From positions 217,463-281,462 of the forward strand of contig DAOTTU010000063.1 in NCBI GenBank assembly GCA_034437655.1: a stretch of 64,000 nt of DNA, written 5' to 3'. Below the pieces are notes generated by a model, which saw nothing but the letters and a program-made list of their open reading frames with translations, did no database searches and was not told the origin of the DNA. Made by a program: the position numbers and the translations under genes. Below, piece after piece: positions 18,039-27,022 of this stretch (position 1 is the stretch's first letter; each line of letters begins with the position of its first letter). This DNA is from J027 sp034437655 (GTDB taxonomy: Bacteria > Chloroflexota > Anaerolineae > Aggregatilineales > J027).

Positions 18039-19553
18039 TTGAGCGATAAGCCTGTACGTGTACGTTTTGCGCCCAGCCCTACCGGGTCTATTCATATTGG
18101 TAGTGTCCGCACGGCGCTCTTTAACTGGTTGTTTGCGCGGCATCACGGCGGTCACTTCGTCTTACGCATCGAAGACACCGACCAGAAGCGCTACGTCGAA
18201 GGCTCGACTGAGTTAATTACTGACGGTTTGCGCTGGCTGGGGATGGATTGGGACGAAGGGCCCGACATCGGTGGCGACTATGGCCCCTATTTCCAATCTG
18301 AACGGCTGAATATTTATCGCCAATGGGCAGAATGGCTCGTGCAAAATGACAAGGCTTATCGTGCCTATGAAACCCCCGAAGAACTTGAAGCAATGCGTGA
18401 AGCTGCGCAGAAAAACGGCCAACGCTTTGGTGGCTACAACCGCCAGCACCGCTACTTGAGCGATGATGAGCGCCAGAAGTTGCACGAAGAACGCGACGGG
18501 ATACATGTCGTCCGTTTCAAGATGCCGATTGATGGCAATACCCGTGTGCATGACATCATTCGTGGCGACATCGTTTTTGACAACAAAGAGCTTAACGATC
18601 TGGTGTTACTCAAAGCCGATGGCTTCCCGACCTATCATCTCGCGAACGTGGTAGACGATCATCTGATGCAGATTAGCCATATCATGCGTGGCGAAGAATG
18701 GATTCCCACCGCACCGATCCACTGGCAGCTCTACAATGCTTTTGGGTGGGAAATGCCGCAGATTGCACACCTGCCCGTGATTTTGAACCCGAATGGCAAG
18801 GGCAAAATGTCCAAGCGCATTGAGATGGAAGATGCCGACGGCAAAGTTGTTCCGGTGATTTTGCAGGACTATATTGACGGCGGGTATTTGCCCGAAGCGC
18901 TGATGAACTTCCTGACGAATGTCGGTTGGGCATTTGGTGACGACCGCGAGGTGTTCACCGTGCCCGAAGCCATCGAACGCTTTGACCTGAAGCGCGTCAA
19001 CCCGGCGGGCAGTGCCTTCCCGGCGCATAAACTGGACTGGATCAACGGTGTATACATCCGTGATCTGGACACCGACGAACTGGCCGAACGCATTAGACCT
19101 CATATTGAGCGGGCTGGCTATACGGTTGATGATGCCAGGTTGCGTGGAATTACGCCCCACATTCAAGAGCGCATGAAAACGCTGCAAGAAGCCGCTGAAT
19201 GGACAGCGTTCATCTTCACCGACGACTTCCAGCCCGCCAGCGCCGAGGAACATGTGCCCAAAAAGCTCGACGCGCCACAGACCCGTGACTTATTGCAAGC
19301 GGTTCACGACACCCTCGCCGAGCTGGACGACTTCAGCTACCCGACAATCGAGGAAATGCTGCGGGCACTGGCCAAAGAAAAGGGCGTCAAAGCCGGACAA
19401 TTGTTCAACCCGATTCGGGTGTCCACGTCTGCACAGAGCGTCGCGCCACCGCTGTTCCAGTCAGTAGCGGTACTCGGAAAAGAAACGACACTCAAGCGCC
19501 TGCAACTGTCAATTGACATGCTGAATAAGCACGTGGCGGCGTTGGAGACTTAA
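18039..19553 (+). CDS. gltX: Glutamyl-tRNA synthetase
   Basis: Class I synthetase that attaches glutamate to tRNA-Glu (and in many bacteria to tRNA-Gln). The 504-residue length fits. Signatures: FAPSPTGSIHIGSVRTALFNWLFARHHGG (HIGH-type motif SIHIG, about residues 10-38) and KGKMSKRIEMEDADG (KMSKR). The start is TTG 18039 with AAGGAG upstream, followed by SDKPVRVRFAPSPTG. A likely promoter with TATAAT lies at 17969. The stop overlaps the convergent B3/4-domain gene by 4 nt. Nothing shows whether it is discriminating or non-discriminating. Confidence 0.96.
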   Translation: MSDKPVRVRFAPSPTGSIHIGSVRTALFNWLFARHHGGHFVLRIEDTDQKRYVEGSTELITDGLRWLGMDWDEGPDIGGDYGPYFQSERLNIYRQWAEWLVQNDKAYRAYETPEELEAMREAAQKNGQRFGGYNRQHRYLSDDERQKLHEERDGIHVVRFKMPIDGNTRVHDIIRGDIVFDNKELNDLVLLKADGFPTYHLANVVDDHLMQISHIMRGEEWIPTAPIHWQLYNAFGWEMPQIAHLPVILNPNGKGKMSKRIEMEDADGKVVPVILQDYIDGGYLPEALMNFLTNVGWAFGDDREVFTVPEAIERFDLKRVNPAGSAFPAHKLDWINGVYIRDLDTDELAERIRPHIERAGYTVDDARLRGITPHIQERMKTLQEAAEWTAFIFTDDFQPASAEEHVPKKLDAPQTRDLLQAVHDTLAELDDFSYPTIEEMLRALAKEKGVKAGQLFNPIRVSTSAQSVAPPLFQSVAVLGKETTLKRLQLSIDMLNKHVAALET

Positions 19554-20251
19554 AACGCGGGGTTATCTTTACTCAAAATCGCGCTTGTGGAGGTGCCGCC
19601 GGTATAGGTTGCTAGCAGGTCGCAGAAGTCAGCCACGGCCTGCTGCATTTCCTTGGCTGCGCCTTCGTGTTGCGCCTCTATCGTGACGACAATTTCAGTG
19701 GTGTTGGCGTTGGCCGCACTCGGCGCACTCTGCCGCCAGCACCAGCGCCGGGCCAGTACGGTCTTTTGCTCGTCCGAAAACACAACTTCCCCCACTTCAG
19801 GGTGTAATACCTCGTCGCTGTTTAGCTCAACGTAGCGTTCGGTGCCATCAGCGTAATGCACGGTGATGGCACCTTCAACCTCGGCAGTATCAATCACGGA
19901 AAGCGGCAAGCCGTAGCGGATGCTGACCAGATTGCCAATATCCACCAGCGTATTGATGCTTGGAATATCGCCTTTTTTAGTCAAACGCCGCAACAATGCC
20001 TCAGCCGCGTTGCGATAGCGCGTTGGGGAGACCCCGAATGCACTAAATGCTCGCCGCCACGCCGAAAGCGACTCAATCTCACTCAACGGAGTATCACCAA
20101 TGCGAGCTTTGACGGTTGCCTGTTCTGCGATGAACTGCTCACGTAATGCATCGGAGGTCGGTGGGTTGCTGATGTTCTGCGCAAAGATGACCCCGCCCGT
20201 GATGTGCGGATAATTCTCGATGATGGCGGGGCTGTACTGAAAATGCGTCAT
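19550..20251 (-). CDS. B3/4-domain protein (tRNA-editing-domain-like)
   Basis: A 233-residue protein with the B3/B4 fold of the phenylalanyl-tRNA synthetase beta chain: SLSAWRRAFSAFGVSPTRYRNAAEALLRRLTKKGDIPSINTLVDIGNLVSIRYGLPLSVID. In PheT this domain hydrolyses mischarged Tyr-tRNA-Phe; free-standing versions are thought to be editing factors, but the substrate here is unknown. ATG 20251 follows the miaB stop by 8 nt, so it is probably co-transcribed with miaB, which supports a tRNA-related role. Reading frames extending to 20380 would run into miaB and are not used. Confidence 0.85.
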   Translation of the reverse strand: MTHFQYSPAIIENYPHITGGVIFAQNISNPPTSDALREQFIAEQATVKARIGDTPLSEIESLSAWRRAFSAFGVSPTRYRNAAEALLRRLTKKGDIPSINTLVDIGNLVSIRYGLPLSVIDTAEVEGAITVHYADGTERYVELNSDEVLHPEVGEVVFSDEQKTVLARRWCWRQSAPSAANANTTEIVVTIEAQHEGAAKEMQQAVADFCDLLATYTGGTSTSAILSKDNPAF

Positions 20252-20259
20252 ACTACGTC

Positions 20260-21705
20260 CTAGAACGACGATAACGGAATAATTTCCTGCGCCGGGTCGT
20301 AAGCCGGGATACCGTCCGCATCGGCAGCGGCGGCTTCGTCCTGGGGCAAACGCGCCTGCATACTGTAGGGCCCCGTCCACGTGACTTCGACGTTTACCAG
20401 GCGGCCTTTCCAGTTGCGGGCCTCATCTTCAAAGAAGACGAGCTTGTTTTGTGGGGTGCGCCCACGCCACTTGCCGCGCTGCATGTCCTCGACCAGCACT
20501 TCGACCGTCTGCCCCAAAAATTGCGCGTTGATTTCGGCTTGCACCTGCGCTTGTAATTCTTCAAGCATGACGTGGCGCTGCTTCTTTTCCTCGCGTGGCA
20601 CGTCGTCTTCCATGCGGCGGTCGGAAACGGTGCCGGGGCGTGGGCTATACATCGCGAGATGCGCTTTGTCCAGCTTCAGCTCCTCAAGTACTCTGTACGT
20701 TTCCATAAACTGGTCGTGCGTTTCGCCGGGGAAGCCGACGATAATGTCTGTGTGGATGGCTACACCGGGGATTATCTCGCGGATTTGGTCGCATAGATCG
20801 CGGTATTGCTGCTGGGTGTAGCCGCGTTTCATGTTTTCAAGCACAACGTCATCACCAGCCTGGATAGGCACTTCAATATGCGGCATCACCCGGGGAAGCT
20901 CGGCGACGGTTTGCAACAACTCGTCGGTCATCCAGTTGGGGTGGCTGGTCAGAAAACGGATGCGGTGCAGGTCTTCGGCTTCGGCAACCTCATGCACGAC
21001 ACGCAATAGTTGGGCGAGGTTGGGGCCGTCGGGGATGTCTTTACCGTAACGGTCCACGATTTGACCGAGCAGCGTGATTTCTTTAACGCCTTGCCGCGCC
21101 ATGTTACGCACATCGGCTACAATTTCACCCACAGAGCGCGACCGCTCAATGCCACGCCGGAAGGGGATAATGCAGAAGGAGCAGGCGTGCGAACAGCCAT
21201 ACACTACCGGTATATGCGCACTAACAAGGGTGCCTTTTTCATTGACAGGCAGCACCAAATCTTGTTCCGGCGACATTTCGTCCATCGTTTTATTGAGTCG
21301 GGCCCGCTTGGCAACCTGCTCAGTGATAGCATCCGCTTCGACGCTGCGATCTTGCAAGAAGGCCGTCATCGGTTCTGTTTCGCTGGGGGGAATGAAAACG
21401 TCTACGAACGGCACTTTTTTGCGCAGCCGTAGCGGGTCTTTCACCCCGACGAGGCAGCCCATCAAGCCGATGACCATATCCGGGTTCTTTTCTTTGAGCT
21501 TTTTCAACTGCTGCAAGCGTCCCCAGGCTTTGTCTTCGGCCTGCTGGCGGACAACACATGTATTGATGACATGCACGTTTGCCCCGTCAACGTTGGCGGG
21601 GTCAGCAGGCTGATAGCCAAGCTGCTCCAAAGCCGAAGCGAGGCGCTGCGAGTCGGAAACATTCATCTGGCAACCAAGAGTCTGGATGTTGTATTTCATA
21701 TTCAA
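20260..21705 (-). CDS. miaB: tRNA-2-methylthio-N6-dimethylallyladenosine synthase MiaB
   Basis: Radical-SAM methylthiotransferase that adds the 2-methylthio group to i6A37 in tRNA. Order: N-terminal UPF0004 domain (TLGCQMNVSDS, VINTCVVR, GLMGCLVG, with three Cys for the auxiliary cluster), the radical SAM core with GCSHACSFCIIPFRRG (CxxxCxxC), and a C-terminal TRAM domain (about 400-460). The sequence LLGQIVDRYG replaces the usual LLGQNVNSYG, a minor change; the lengths and order still fit MiaB better than MtaB or RimO. The start is TTG 21705, or ATG 21699 two codons in. The B3/4-domain gene follows 8 nt after the stop. Confidence 0.93.
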   Translation of the reverse strand: MNMKYNIQTLGCQMNVSDSQRLASALEQLGYQPADPANVDGANVHVINTCVVRQQAEDKAWGRLQQLKKLKEKNPDMVIGLMGCLVGVKDPLRLRKKVPFVDVFIPPSETEPMTAFLQDRSVEADAITEQVAKRARLNKTMDEMSPEQDLVLPVNEKGTLVSAHIPVVYGCSHACSFCIIPFRRGIERSRSVGEIVADVRNMARQGVKEITLLGQIVDRYGKDIPDGPNLAQLLRVVHEVAEAEDLHRIRFLTSHPNWMTDELLQTVAELPRVMPHIEVPIQAGDDVVLENMKRGYTQQQYRDLCDQIREIIPGVAIHTDIIVGFPGETHDQFMETYRVLEELKLDKAHLAMYSPRPGTVSDRRMEDDVPREEKKQRHVMLEELQAQVQAEINAQFLGQTVEVLVEDMQRGKWRGRTPQNKLVFFEDEARNWKGRLVNVEVTWTGPYSMQARLPQDEAAAADADGIPAYDPAQEIIPLSSF

Positions 21706-21792
21706 CCTGCTGAAGCGTTAATTTTTCGGAAAATGGTGCCCATAATTCTAGCGGTCAAAGAAGAATGTGGTCAATGCTTAATGCCAATGACG

Positions 21793-23024
21793 CTAGACCA
21801 AATAACCCGCCAGCGCATGAGATGCACTGAGCATTACCAGCAAGAACAGGAAAACAAACACCATCCATTTATAAATGCGCACGCCCTCGCGCACGCGATC
21901 GGCAACCATAATCCATATGGGGAAGAGCGCAAGCGAGTATCGTGTAACGGACTGCGAATACTCGATTTCGTTCGTTTCGAACCTATAGTTGACTTTGGTG
22001 ATAAACAGGAGGATGTGCGAGAATACGTAGATGAGGACGGCCGGGGTGCGCAACGCCTTTGACCGCAATAAAACCAGGCCCAATAGCAAAACGATCACCA
22101 GCATCGTCGGGTCAATTTGTAGAACAGCGTAAACCGGGCGGATTACAAACAGTCGTAAATTATAGTATAGGCTACTAATTGGATCGGCGGCGAAAGAATA
22201 AAAGTCATCCTGATAAATCGAAGATAGTGGTCGCAAGCCGAGCATGTGACGAATGGCCGTGTAGCCGAGAAATGTCAGCGGGATTAAAGCAAACCATAGC
22301 GCCTTTGGTAGAAGCTCGCGCCAGCGTTCTCGGATTGCTGAAAATTTCAGCGGAACTTGACGGTACTCCAGCAGTAAAAACAGTGCCGTCAAGGGTAGCA
22401 CCGCACCCTGAAACCGCGTCAGTGTTGCGAGTGATCCGGCGATGCCGACTAACCACCAGTGCTGTTGGGTTGCAGCCCAGAACATAGTCAACACCAAACC
22501 CAGGTATAGTGACTCTGACATTGGAGCAAGCAGGTAAAATGCTGATGGTAATGTGAAATAGACCCCGAGCGTCCAGAAACTGAGTTCTGGCCGTTCATAA
22601 TACGCATCACACACCACAACCAGCATGACACTCACCCACGTAAGCGCAACCACACCAAACACCACACCCGCGACATCCACACTCCCCGGTAACGCGACAT
22701 TCAAAGCACCAATGATTAGCGCGGCAAGGGGCCAAAGGCGGTCGCCCCTGGATAGTCATCAAGATAGCCATTCTCGGCCACACTCAGGTAAAAAATCGCA
22801 TCCCAGCGACGCCAAACACCCACAAACACATCCCCAAAGTCATCTGAACTCAGGGCTTCAAGTTGTGTTGAGGGGTTGTTATGTGAATCAATACCGAAAT
22901 CTGAAAAGGGAGGATTGTCGCCGAAGATATACCATACCAACACCATCCAACTCTGGATGATGGCAAAAAATAACATCCCCACCAGAGCAGCATGCACCAG
23001 TCTCGATTGCTTAAGTTGCGTCAA
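21793..23024 (-). pseudogene. PIG-V-like mannosyltransferase / multi-pass glycosyltransferase, frameshifted
   Basis: Two frames combine to a multi-pass membrane protein of the PIG-V / GT-C type. The first (22716-23024) holds the membrane start and the catalytic-loop-like WRRWDAIFYLSVAENGY motif and ends in ATAFGPLPR. The second (21793-22704) continues with further membrane helices and ends in RYSLALFPIWIMVADRV. Reading TTT-TGG-CCC in place of TTTGGCCC would give AFWPLAALIIG across the join, a good fit for the family, so one T is probably missing at about 22734-22736 (aaa on the plus strand). The restored protein has 410 residues. A real mutation or a homopolymer error are both possible. The start is TTG 23024 behind GGAG. 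Confidence 0.8.
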
Positions 23025-23070
23025 GTCAAACTGCTCCGGAATTAGAGGTGTTATTCCCGTACGTCGCGAT

Positions 23071-23904
23071 CTAGTTCACGTCTTGCTCGTTCAAGCGATA
23101 GCCAATACCACGCACATTGACGAGGATATTCGGGTCCTGGTTTGCTCCTTTGAGCTTACGCCGCAAGTTGCTGACGTGCGGTCGAATGACTTCACGCGCT
23201 TCGCGTTCTTCCACAGCATACCCGCGCACTTCTTTAACCAGTTCCGAACATGGTACAACCCGCCCACGATGCGCAGCCAGGTATAGCAGCAAGTCAAACT
23301 CAGTTGGGGTCAGGTCAATCAACTTAGAATCAACCTCTATCTGGTACCGTCCCGGGTAAATCGTCAACGGTCCAATGTTCATCATGGTTGAATTGCTGTT
23401 GGCCGGTGCAGCGTTGAATTCTTTAATCGGGCGCTGGGGCGGCATGGGCTTGGTTTGTAAGTCCACCCCGGTTAACTCACTCACATTACTGCGAATGGTG
23501 GTGAGTAGTTGCCGCCGACGCTGTAAGTTGCGCGCACGTTCAACACCCCGGCTGACACTTTCACGAATATCTTCACTGGTGCTGGGTTTAATTAAGTAGT
23601 CATTGGCACCAAGCCGTAAACTCTCAACGGCGGTACCAAGACTAGCATAGCCCGTCATCAGGATCACAACAGCGTCGGGTGACTGGTCCTTAATCCGTTC
23701 CAGCAAATCTACCCCGCTGATACCTGGCATCCGAATGTCTGTCAACACGACGTCAAAATCTTGTTCTGTCAAGATTTGCAGCGCTTCTTCACCGCTAGAC
23801 GCCGTTATCACCTGGTAACCGACACGTTCAAGGGTTTTTGTCACTGAGTAGCGAATCGCGCCTTCATCATCCACTACGAGAATTGTTGAATCTTCAAGAG
23901 TCAT
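23071..23904 (-). CDS. OmpR-type response regulator
   Basis: A 277-residue two-component regulator. The receiver domain (about 1-125) has the acid pocket VVDDEG, phospho-acceptor D56 in VVLTDIRMPG, the TGYAS switch and the Lys in YLIKPS. A linker of some 45 residues is followed by a winged-helix DNA-binding domain (about 175-270) with LIDLTPTEFDLLLYLAAHRGRVV and VRPHVSNLRRKLKG. No histidine kinase is nearby, so it is an orphan here. The frameshifted glycosyltransferase gene starts 46 nt after the stop, and the divergent region at 23905-24175 is AT-rich with several TATA-like stretches. Confidence 0.92.
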   Translation of the reverse strand: MTLEDSTILVVDDEGAIRYSVTKTLERVGYQVITASSGEEALQILTEQDFDVVLTDIRMPGISGVDLLERIKDQSPDAVVILMTGYASLGTAVESLRLGANDYLIKPSTSEDIRESVSRGVERARNLQRRRQLLTTIRSNVSELTGVDLQTKPMPPQRPIKEFNAAPANSNSTMMNIGPLTIYPGRYQIEVDSKLIDLTPTEFDLLLYLAAHRGRVVPCSELVKEVRGYAVEEREAREVIRPHVSNLRRKLKGANQDPNILVNVRGIGYRLNEQDVN

Positions 23905-24175
23905 GAGAACCTTCCATTCACTTAGAATCGATTATAAATGAAGTAAGGTCATAATCAAGATAAAATAATGCCTGCGTAGGTATAAGATAAAGATTTGTAT
24001 AAATTTTTCGCAAGGTTGTAAATATACCCGCATGATCAGCGTGTAGAAGACGTCTAAACCTGAGTGGGGAGCCGCCTGCTTTCTTTTGAATCGAATACCG
24101 CTAGAATGGTGGTGGTAATTGTAGCGTGACTGCTATAGAGTGCTTCAAAACAAATTTGTGAGGACACGCCTTATT
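23905..24175. other. AT-rich divergent intergenic region
   Basis: Spacer between the response-regulator gene and the divergent membrane-protein gene. It is visibly richer in A+T than its surroundings and has many TATAA-like strings, which would suit promoters in both directions, but no single -35/-10 pair stands out and no reading frame of note is present. Confidence 0.5.
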
Positions 24176-25177
24176 ATGAATGCAATTTCGAAATTTGGTG
24201 CGCGTCAAATTCCAGGGTGGGCCCACCCTGACCACCCGGTGATGCGGACGATACTCAACCGCAACAATCAGGGAAGCTGGCGCAGACGGTTATTGCAATT
24301 GTTCTTGTTGTTGGGTTTTATAGCAGCCGCAGTTGCAGCCGGGTTTTTTGTGGCTAGCGACCAGACAACCAATGAAACGCCAACACTCAATGAAGTCTTG
24401 TACTGGCCCCTTGTGGCTCTCCAAACGCTGGTGATGGTGCTGGCGATTTTTATGACCACCAATGCGGTCAGCGTTGAGCGCCAAAAACAGACGTGGGATA
24501 GCCTTAAATTGTCGTTGGTTGGGGTGTCGTTGACCTTGCGGGCACGTTGGGCCGCTGTTTTTTATCGCTTAGCACCGCTGCTGGTAGTGATTACTATCGG
24601 GCGTGCCGCTTATCTCGGTGTGCTGTTAAGCGACATCCTCGAATTTCAAGGACGAGCGCTGGACCTTCGCATCAGCGGGATTACCCCGGGCGTCTCGTTG
24701 GACGTTACGCTTATCATTATGGCGCTGAGCATGACCGCGTTTTTGATTCAGCCGTTTGTTGCAGTCGCGTTGGGGGCTGCGATTGGCCTGTTGCTCTCTG
24801 TCTTCACACGGACACGCGGTGTTGTGATCCTTGGGTTGTTGCTGCTGGTTGGTTTGCGGCTGGCACTCACAGCGGGGGGAATTGTTGTCGGGGACGAGAT
24901 TTTTCAAAATGTAGGGGACGGGGTTCAACCTGCACTGGCTGAAATCGCTGAAGAAACCCCGGCCGAAGCGTGGGCCCATTTACTGTTTTCATCGGCAGAA
25001 GGTGACCAGATGCTTAACCTTATGCACCTCGACACACTGGGTCAAATTTGGACAGATGTTGACTATGGCATTTATGTAGGGGCTGTGATGCTTGGCATTG
25101 TGTTGTTGCAAGCGATCATTGCCAATGTTGCTGTGCTTTTTGCTGCCTGGAGCGCCTCTCGCCCGACCAACAATTAA
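24176..25177 (+). CDS. ABC-2-like membrane protein
   Basis: A 333-residue protein with six or seven transmembrane segments. After a first membrane helix it has TTNAVSVERQKQTWDSLKLSLVGVSL, similar in pattern to the conserved loop in ABC-2 export permeases (E-x-Q-x-T-W-D-x-L). No ATPase is encoded beside it. ATG 24176 is chosen because GAGGA stands about 11 nt upstream; an ATG at 24140 would add residues without a better site. The next gene follows after 12 nt, probably in the same transcript. It resembles the protein encoded at 1595-2533 in arrangement, but I cannot judge true homology by eye. Confidence 0.7.
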   Translation: MNAISKFGARQIPGWAHPDHPVMRTILNRNNQGSWRRRLLQLFLLLGFIAAAVAAGFFVASDQTTNETPTLNEVLYWPLVALQTLVMVLAIFMTTNAVSVERQKQTWDSLKLSLVGVSLTLRARWAAVFYRLAPLLVVITIGRAAYLGVLLSDILEFQGRALDLRISGITPGVSLDVTLIIMALSMTAFLIQPFVAVALGAAIGLLLSVFTRTRGVVILGLLLLVGLRLALTAGGIVVGDEIFQNVGDGVQPALAEIAEETPAEAWAHLLFSSAEGDQMLNLMHLDTLGQIWTDVDYGIYVGAVMLGIVLLQAIIANVAVLFAAWSASRPTNN

Positions 25178-25189
25178 GGGGCACTTACG

Positions 25190-25840
25190 ATGGGTTTTTT
25201 GTTGAAGTTTGTGGCGGTCGTGTTGGCGGTCAACGGTGTGCTGCTGGGGGCTGTCGTGACGTATCGTAATACCACCGAACCGACACTCTATCGCATTTTG
25301 CAGGTCAATGACGACTGTGGGCTCGTATGCTGGTTTGGGGTACCGCCAGACGGCAGCGTTGTTCGGCGTGATATTATCGAACGGGTAGATAACACCGACA
25401 CGCAGCTCCGCCTGATCAACCGCCAGGGTAGCAACCTGAATTTTGCGCTTGAAGAAGAACCCGGCGGCACATTGTCGGTGCAACTGATTGAGGGTTATGG
25501 CATTGTGCATTGCTATTTTCCACGCCCGACAGCGGTCACCATCGGAGAAGTGCATGCGGCTTTTGGAGAACCAGACTATTTCGCGCTGTTTAATCGTGGG
25601 TACTGGGAATTTCATATGCGCTTTGCCGCACAGCAAATTCTGGTCAAGGGCACAGTCTCCGAGTCCACTGCATTTGCAGACCGCCTTTGGGATGCCCTTG
25701 TCGTGCAATCAATTTGTGCCGCCGAAGATATCACATTGCTTGAGCGTGACATCGGCGCGATGGACTTACCGTTATGGCGTGGCTATGATGTTGCGGTACA
25801 GACCTATCATGAACGGCCGCTCAGCCTCCAATTTGACTAA
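25190..25840 (+). CDS. Exported or membrane-anchored protein of unknown function
   Basis: A 216-residue protein starting with a signal or anchor segment (MGFLLKFVAVVLAVNGVLLGAVV). The rest is a soluble domain with CGLVCWFGVPPDGS, GEVHAAFGEPDYFALFN and WRGYDVAVQT. I recognise no family. It lies 12 nt after the membrane-protein gene and overlaps the convergent gene at 25837 by 4 nt. The four cysteines, two near the N-terminus (CGLVC) and two downstream, could form disulfides outside the membrane, which would fit an exported protein. Confidence 0.65.
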   Translation: MGFLLKFVAVVLAVNGVLLGAVVTYRNTTEPTLYRILQVNDDCGLVCWFGVPPDGSVVRRDIIERVDNTDTQLRLINRQGSNLNFALEEEPGGTLSVQLIEGYGIVHCYFPRPTAVTIGEVHAAFGEPDYFALFNRGYWEFHMRFAAQQILVKGTVSESTAFADRLWDALVVQSICAAEDITLLERDIGAMDLPLWRGYDVAVQTYHERPLSLQFD

Positions 25841-26310
25841 CCCAACAGTTGCCCACCAATGGCATCACGGAGCCTGTCAGCGGCTTCTTTTTCAACTTTA
25901 GTGACTTCATCAATGATCTCCGCAGCCGCACGAACGTCACTGGATGCGGAGCTGAGGCCATCAAGGCGCAACAGCACATCTGTAATAGCATCTGCATAAT
26001 CAATTGGGGCGTTCCGGGTGCCTTCTGGCAGAAAAATTGACCAGGTGTAGGCATTGCAACGCAGATCATTAAGCTGTGCCATCACATCTTTTTTCCACTG
26101 ACGCACGGTGTTGTCACCGCTGGCAAAGTTGATGATTTCTTTGATGCGGCTAACTGTGGCAGCGATGTGTTCATAAATCTCCATACGACGTTCAAATAGT
26201 AGGCGGCGTTGCAAATAGCGTTGGTGATTCTGGTCAATATAAAGCACCAGGCTCCCGATAATGCCACCAAAAACTACGAGGCTGATAAGGGTTGCGGCCA
26301 GCCATTCCAT
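25837..26310 (-). CDS. Membrane-anchored helical protein of unknown function
   Basis: About 157 residues: one N-terminal transmembrane segment (MEWLAATLISLVVFGGIIGSLVLYI) followed by a charged, mainly helical soluble part (RRLLFERRMEIYEHIAATVSRIKEII; ASSDVRAAAEIIDEVTKVEKEAADRLRDAIGG) that may form a coiled coil. No known domain was recognised. ATG 26310 has AGGAGGAG upstream. It follows the PPC-like gene on the same strand by 26 nt and shares a 15-nt direct repeat with that gene's 3' end. Confidence 0.65.
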   Translation of the reverse strand: MEWLAATLISLVVFGGIIGSLVLYIDQNHQRYLQRRLLFERRMEIYEHIAATVSRIKEIINFASGDNTVRQWKKDVMAQLNDLRCNAYTWSIFLPEGTRNAPIDYADAITDVLLRLDGLSSASSDVRAAAEIIDEVTKVEKEAADRLRDAIGGQLLG

Positions 26311-26365
26311 AGGGTGTAGGGTTCTCCTCCTCCGCGTTAAGCAGGTAATATCCATAGGGTGTAGG
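26306..26365. repeat. Pair of 15-nt direct repeats at a gene boundary
   Basis: tccatagggtgtagg occurs at 26306-26320 and again at 26351-26365. The first copy covers the start codon of the 157-residue gene; the second covers the last codons of the upstream PPC-like gene (YTLWI). A short local duplication is the simplest explanation. Confidence 0.8.
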
Positions 26366-26927
26366 TGCCACCTCTGGCGAAAGTATCTTCGATCAGTAGT
26401 GTATAGGTTCCTGACTGACGCAACGTGACCTCGAGAAATGCGTTTTGCCCACCCAGCGAATTGTCAATAATGGAACCATCCGGGCCATAGAGCGTGACCG
26501 TCGGCGCAAAATTTTCGCTAGCGTTGACGCGGATTTGCCATGTGATCCCTGCGTCAGTACTGAAAGCATACACCCGACTACTTGCGACCGGCATTGTGTT
26601 ATCGATACGTGCTGGCACAGTGATTCCGATGGCCTCTGCGACGGCCGGTGCCAGTGTATCTGGAATCCCAACCAGCGGGTCTACGGTGGGTTCTGGCGCG
26701 ATGATATTCTCGTTCGGCACCACACGGTACTCGGGCTCGGCTTCGGGCAAGGTGAAATAGACACCAACGGCCAGCAATACTGCCGCAATAATTACGGCCC
26801 CTATGGTTACATAGCGGCGAAAGTAGAGCGGAAAGAATTGCCGCTGTGCGTCATAGTTCTGGAAGGCCCGCGTCTCGGTATCATCTGCGGCGTTGTCAGG
26901 TGGTAAAAACAAGCGTTGCAAAAGCAT
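26337..26927 (-). CDS. Membrane-anchored protein with PPC-like domain
   Basis: A 196-residue protein with a cytoplasmic N-terminus (FLPPDNAADDTETRAFQNYD), one transmembrane helix at about 40-60, and an outer domain ending in ITWQIRVNASENFAPTVTLYGPDGSIIDNSLGGQNAFLEVTLRQSGTYTLLI. That tail has the strand pattern of pre-peptidase C-terminal (PPC) domains, which bind to surfaces or protect secreted enzymes. Nothing enzymatic is visible. It is divergent from the DUF2179-like gene at 27023 and probably co-transcribed with the gene that follows. ATG 26927 starts MLLQRLFLPP. Confidence 0.7.
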   Translation of the reverse strand: MLLQRLFLPPDNAADDTETRAFQNYDAQRQFFPLYFRRYVTIGAVIIAAVLLAVGVYFTLPEAEPEYRVVPNENIIAPEPTVDPLVGIPDTLAPAVAEAIGITVPARIDNTMPVASSRVYAFSTDAGITWQIRVNASENFAPTVTLYGPDGSIIDNSLGGQNAFLEVTLRQSGTYTLLIEDTFARGGTYTLWILPA

Positions 26928-27022
26928 GAGTTCGGTCTATGATTGTGTGCGTTCAATTTCGATTCTTCTATGCTACCGCAAAGCGGCGGTACCCTTCGAG
27001 CCCAAAAGAGGATACTTATCAA

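Noticed and set aside
22730..22740. Programmed frameshifting in the PIG-V-like gene
   Set aside because: No slippery heptamer with a following pseudoknot or internal Shine-Dalgarno was seen; a lost base is simpler.
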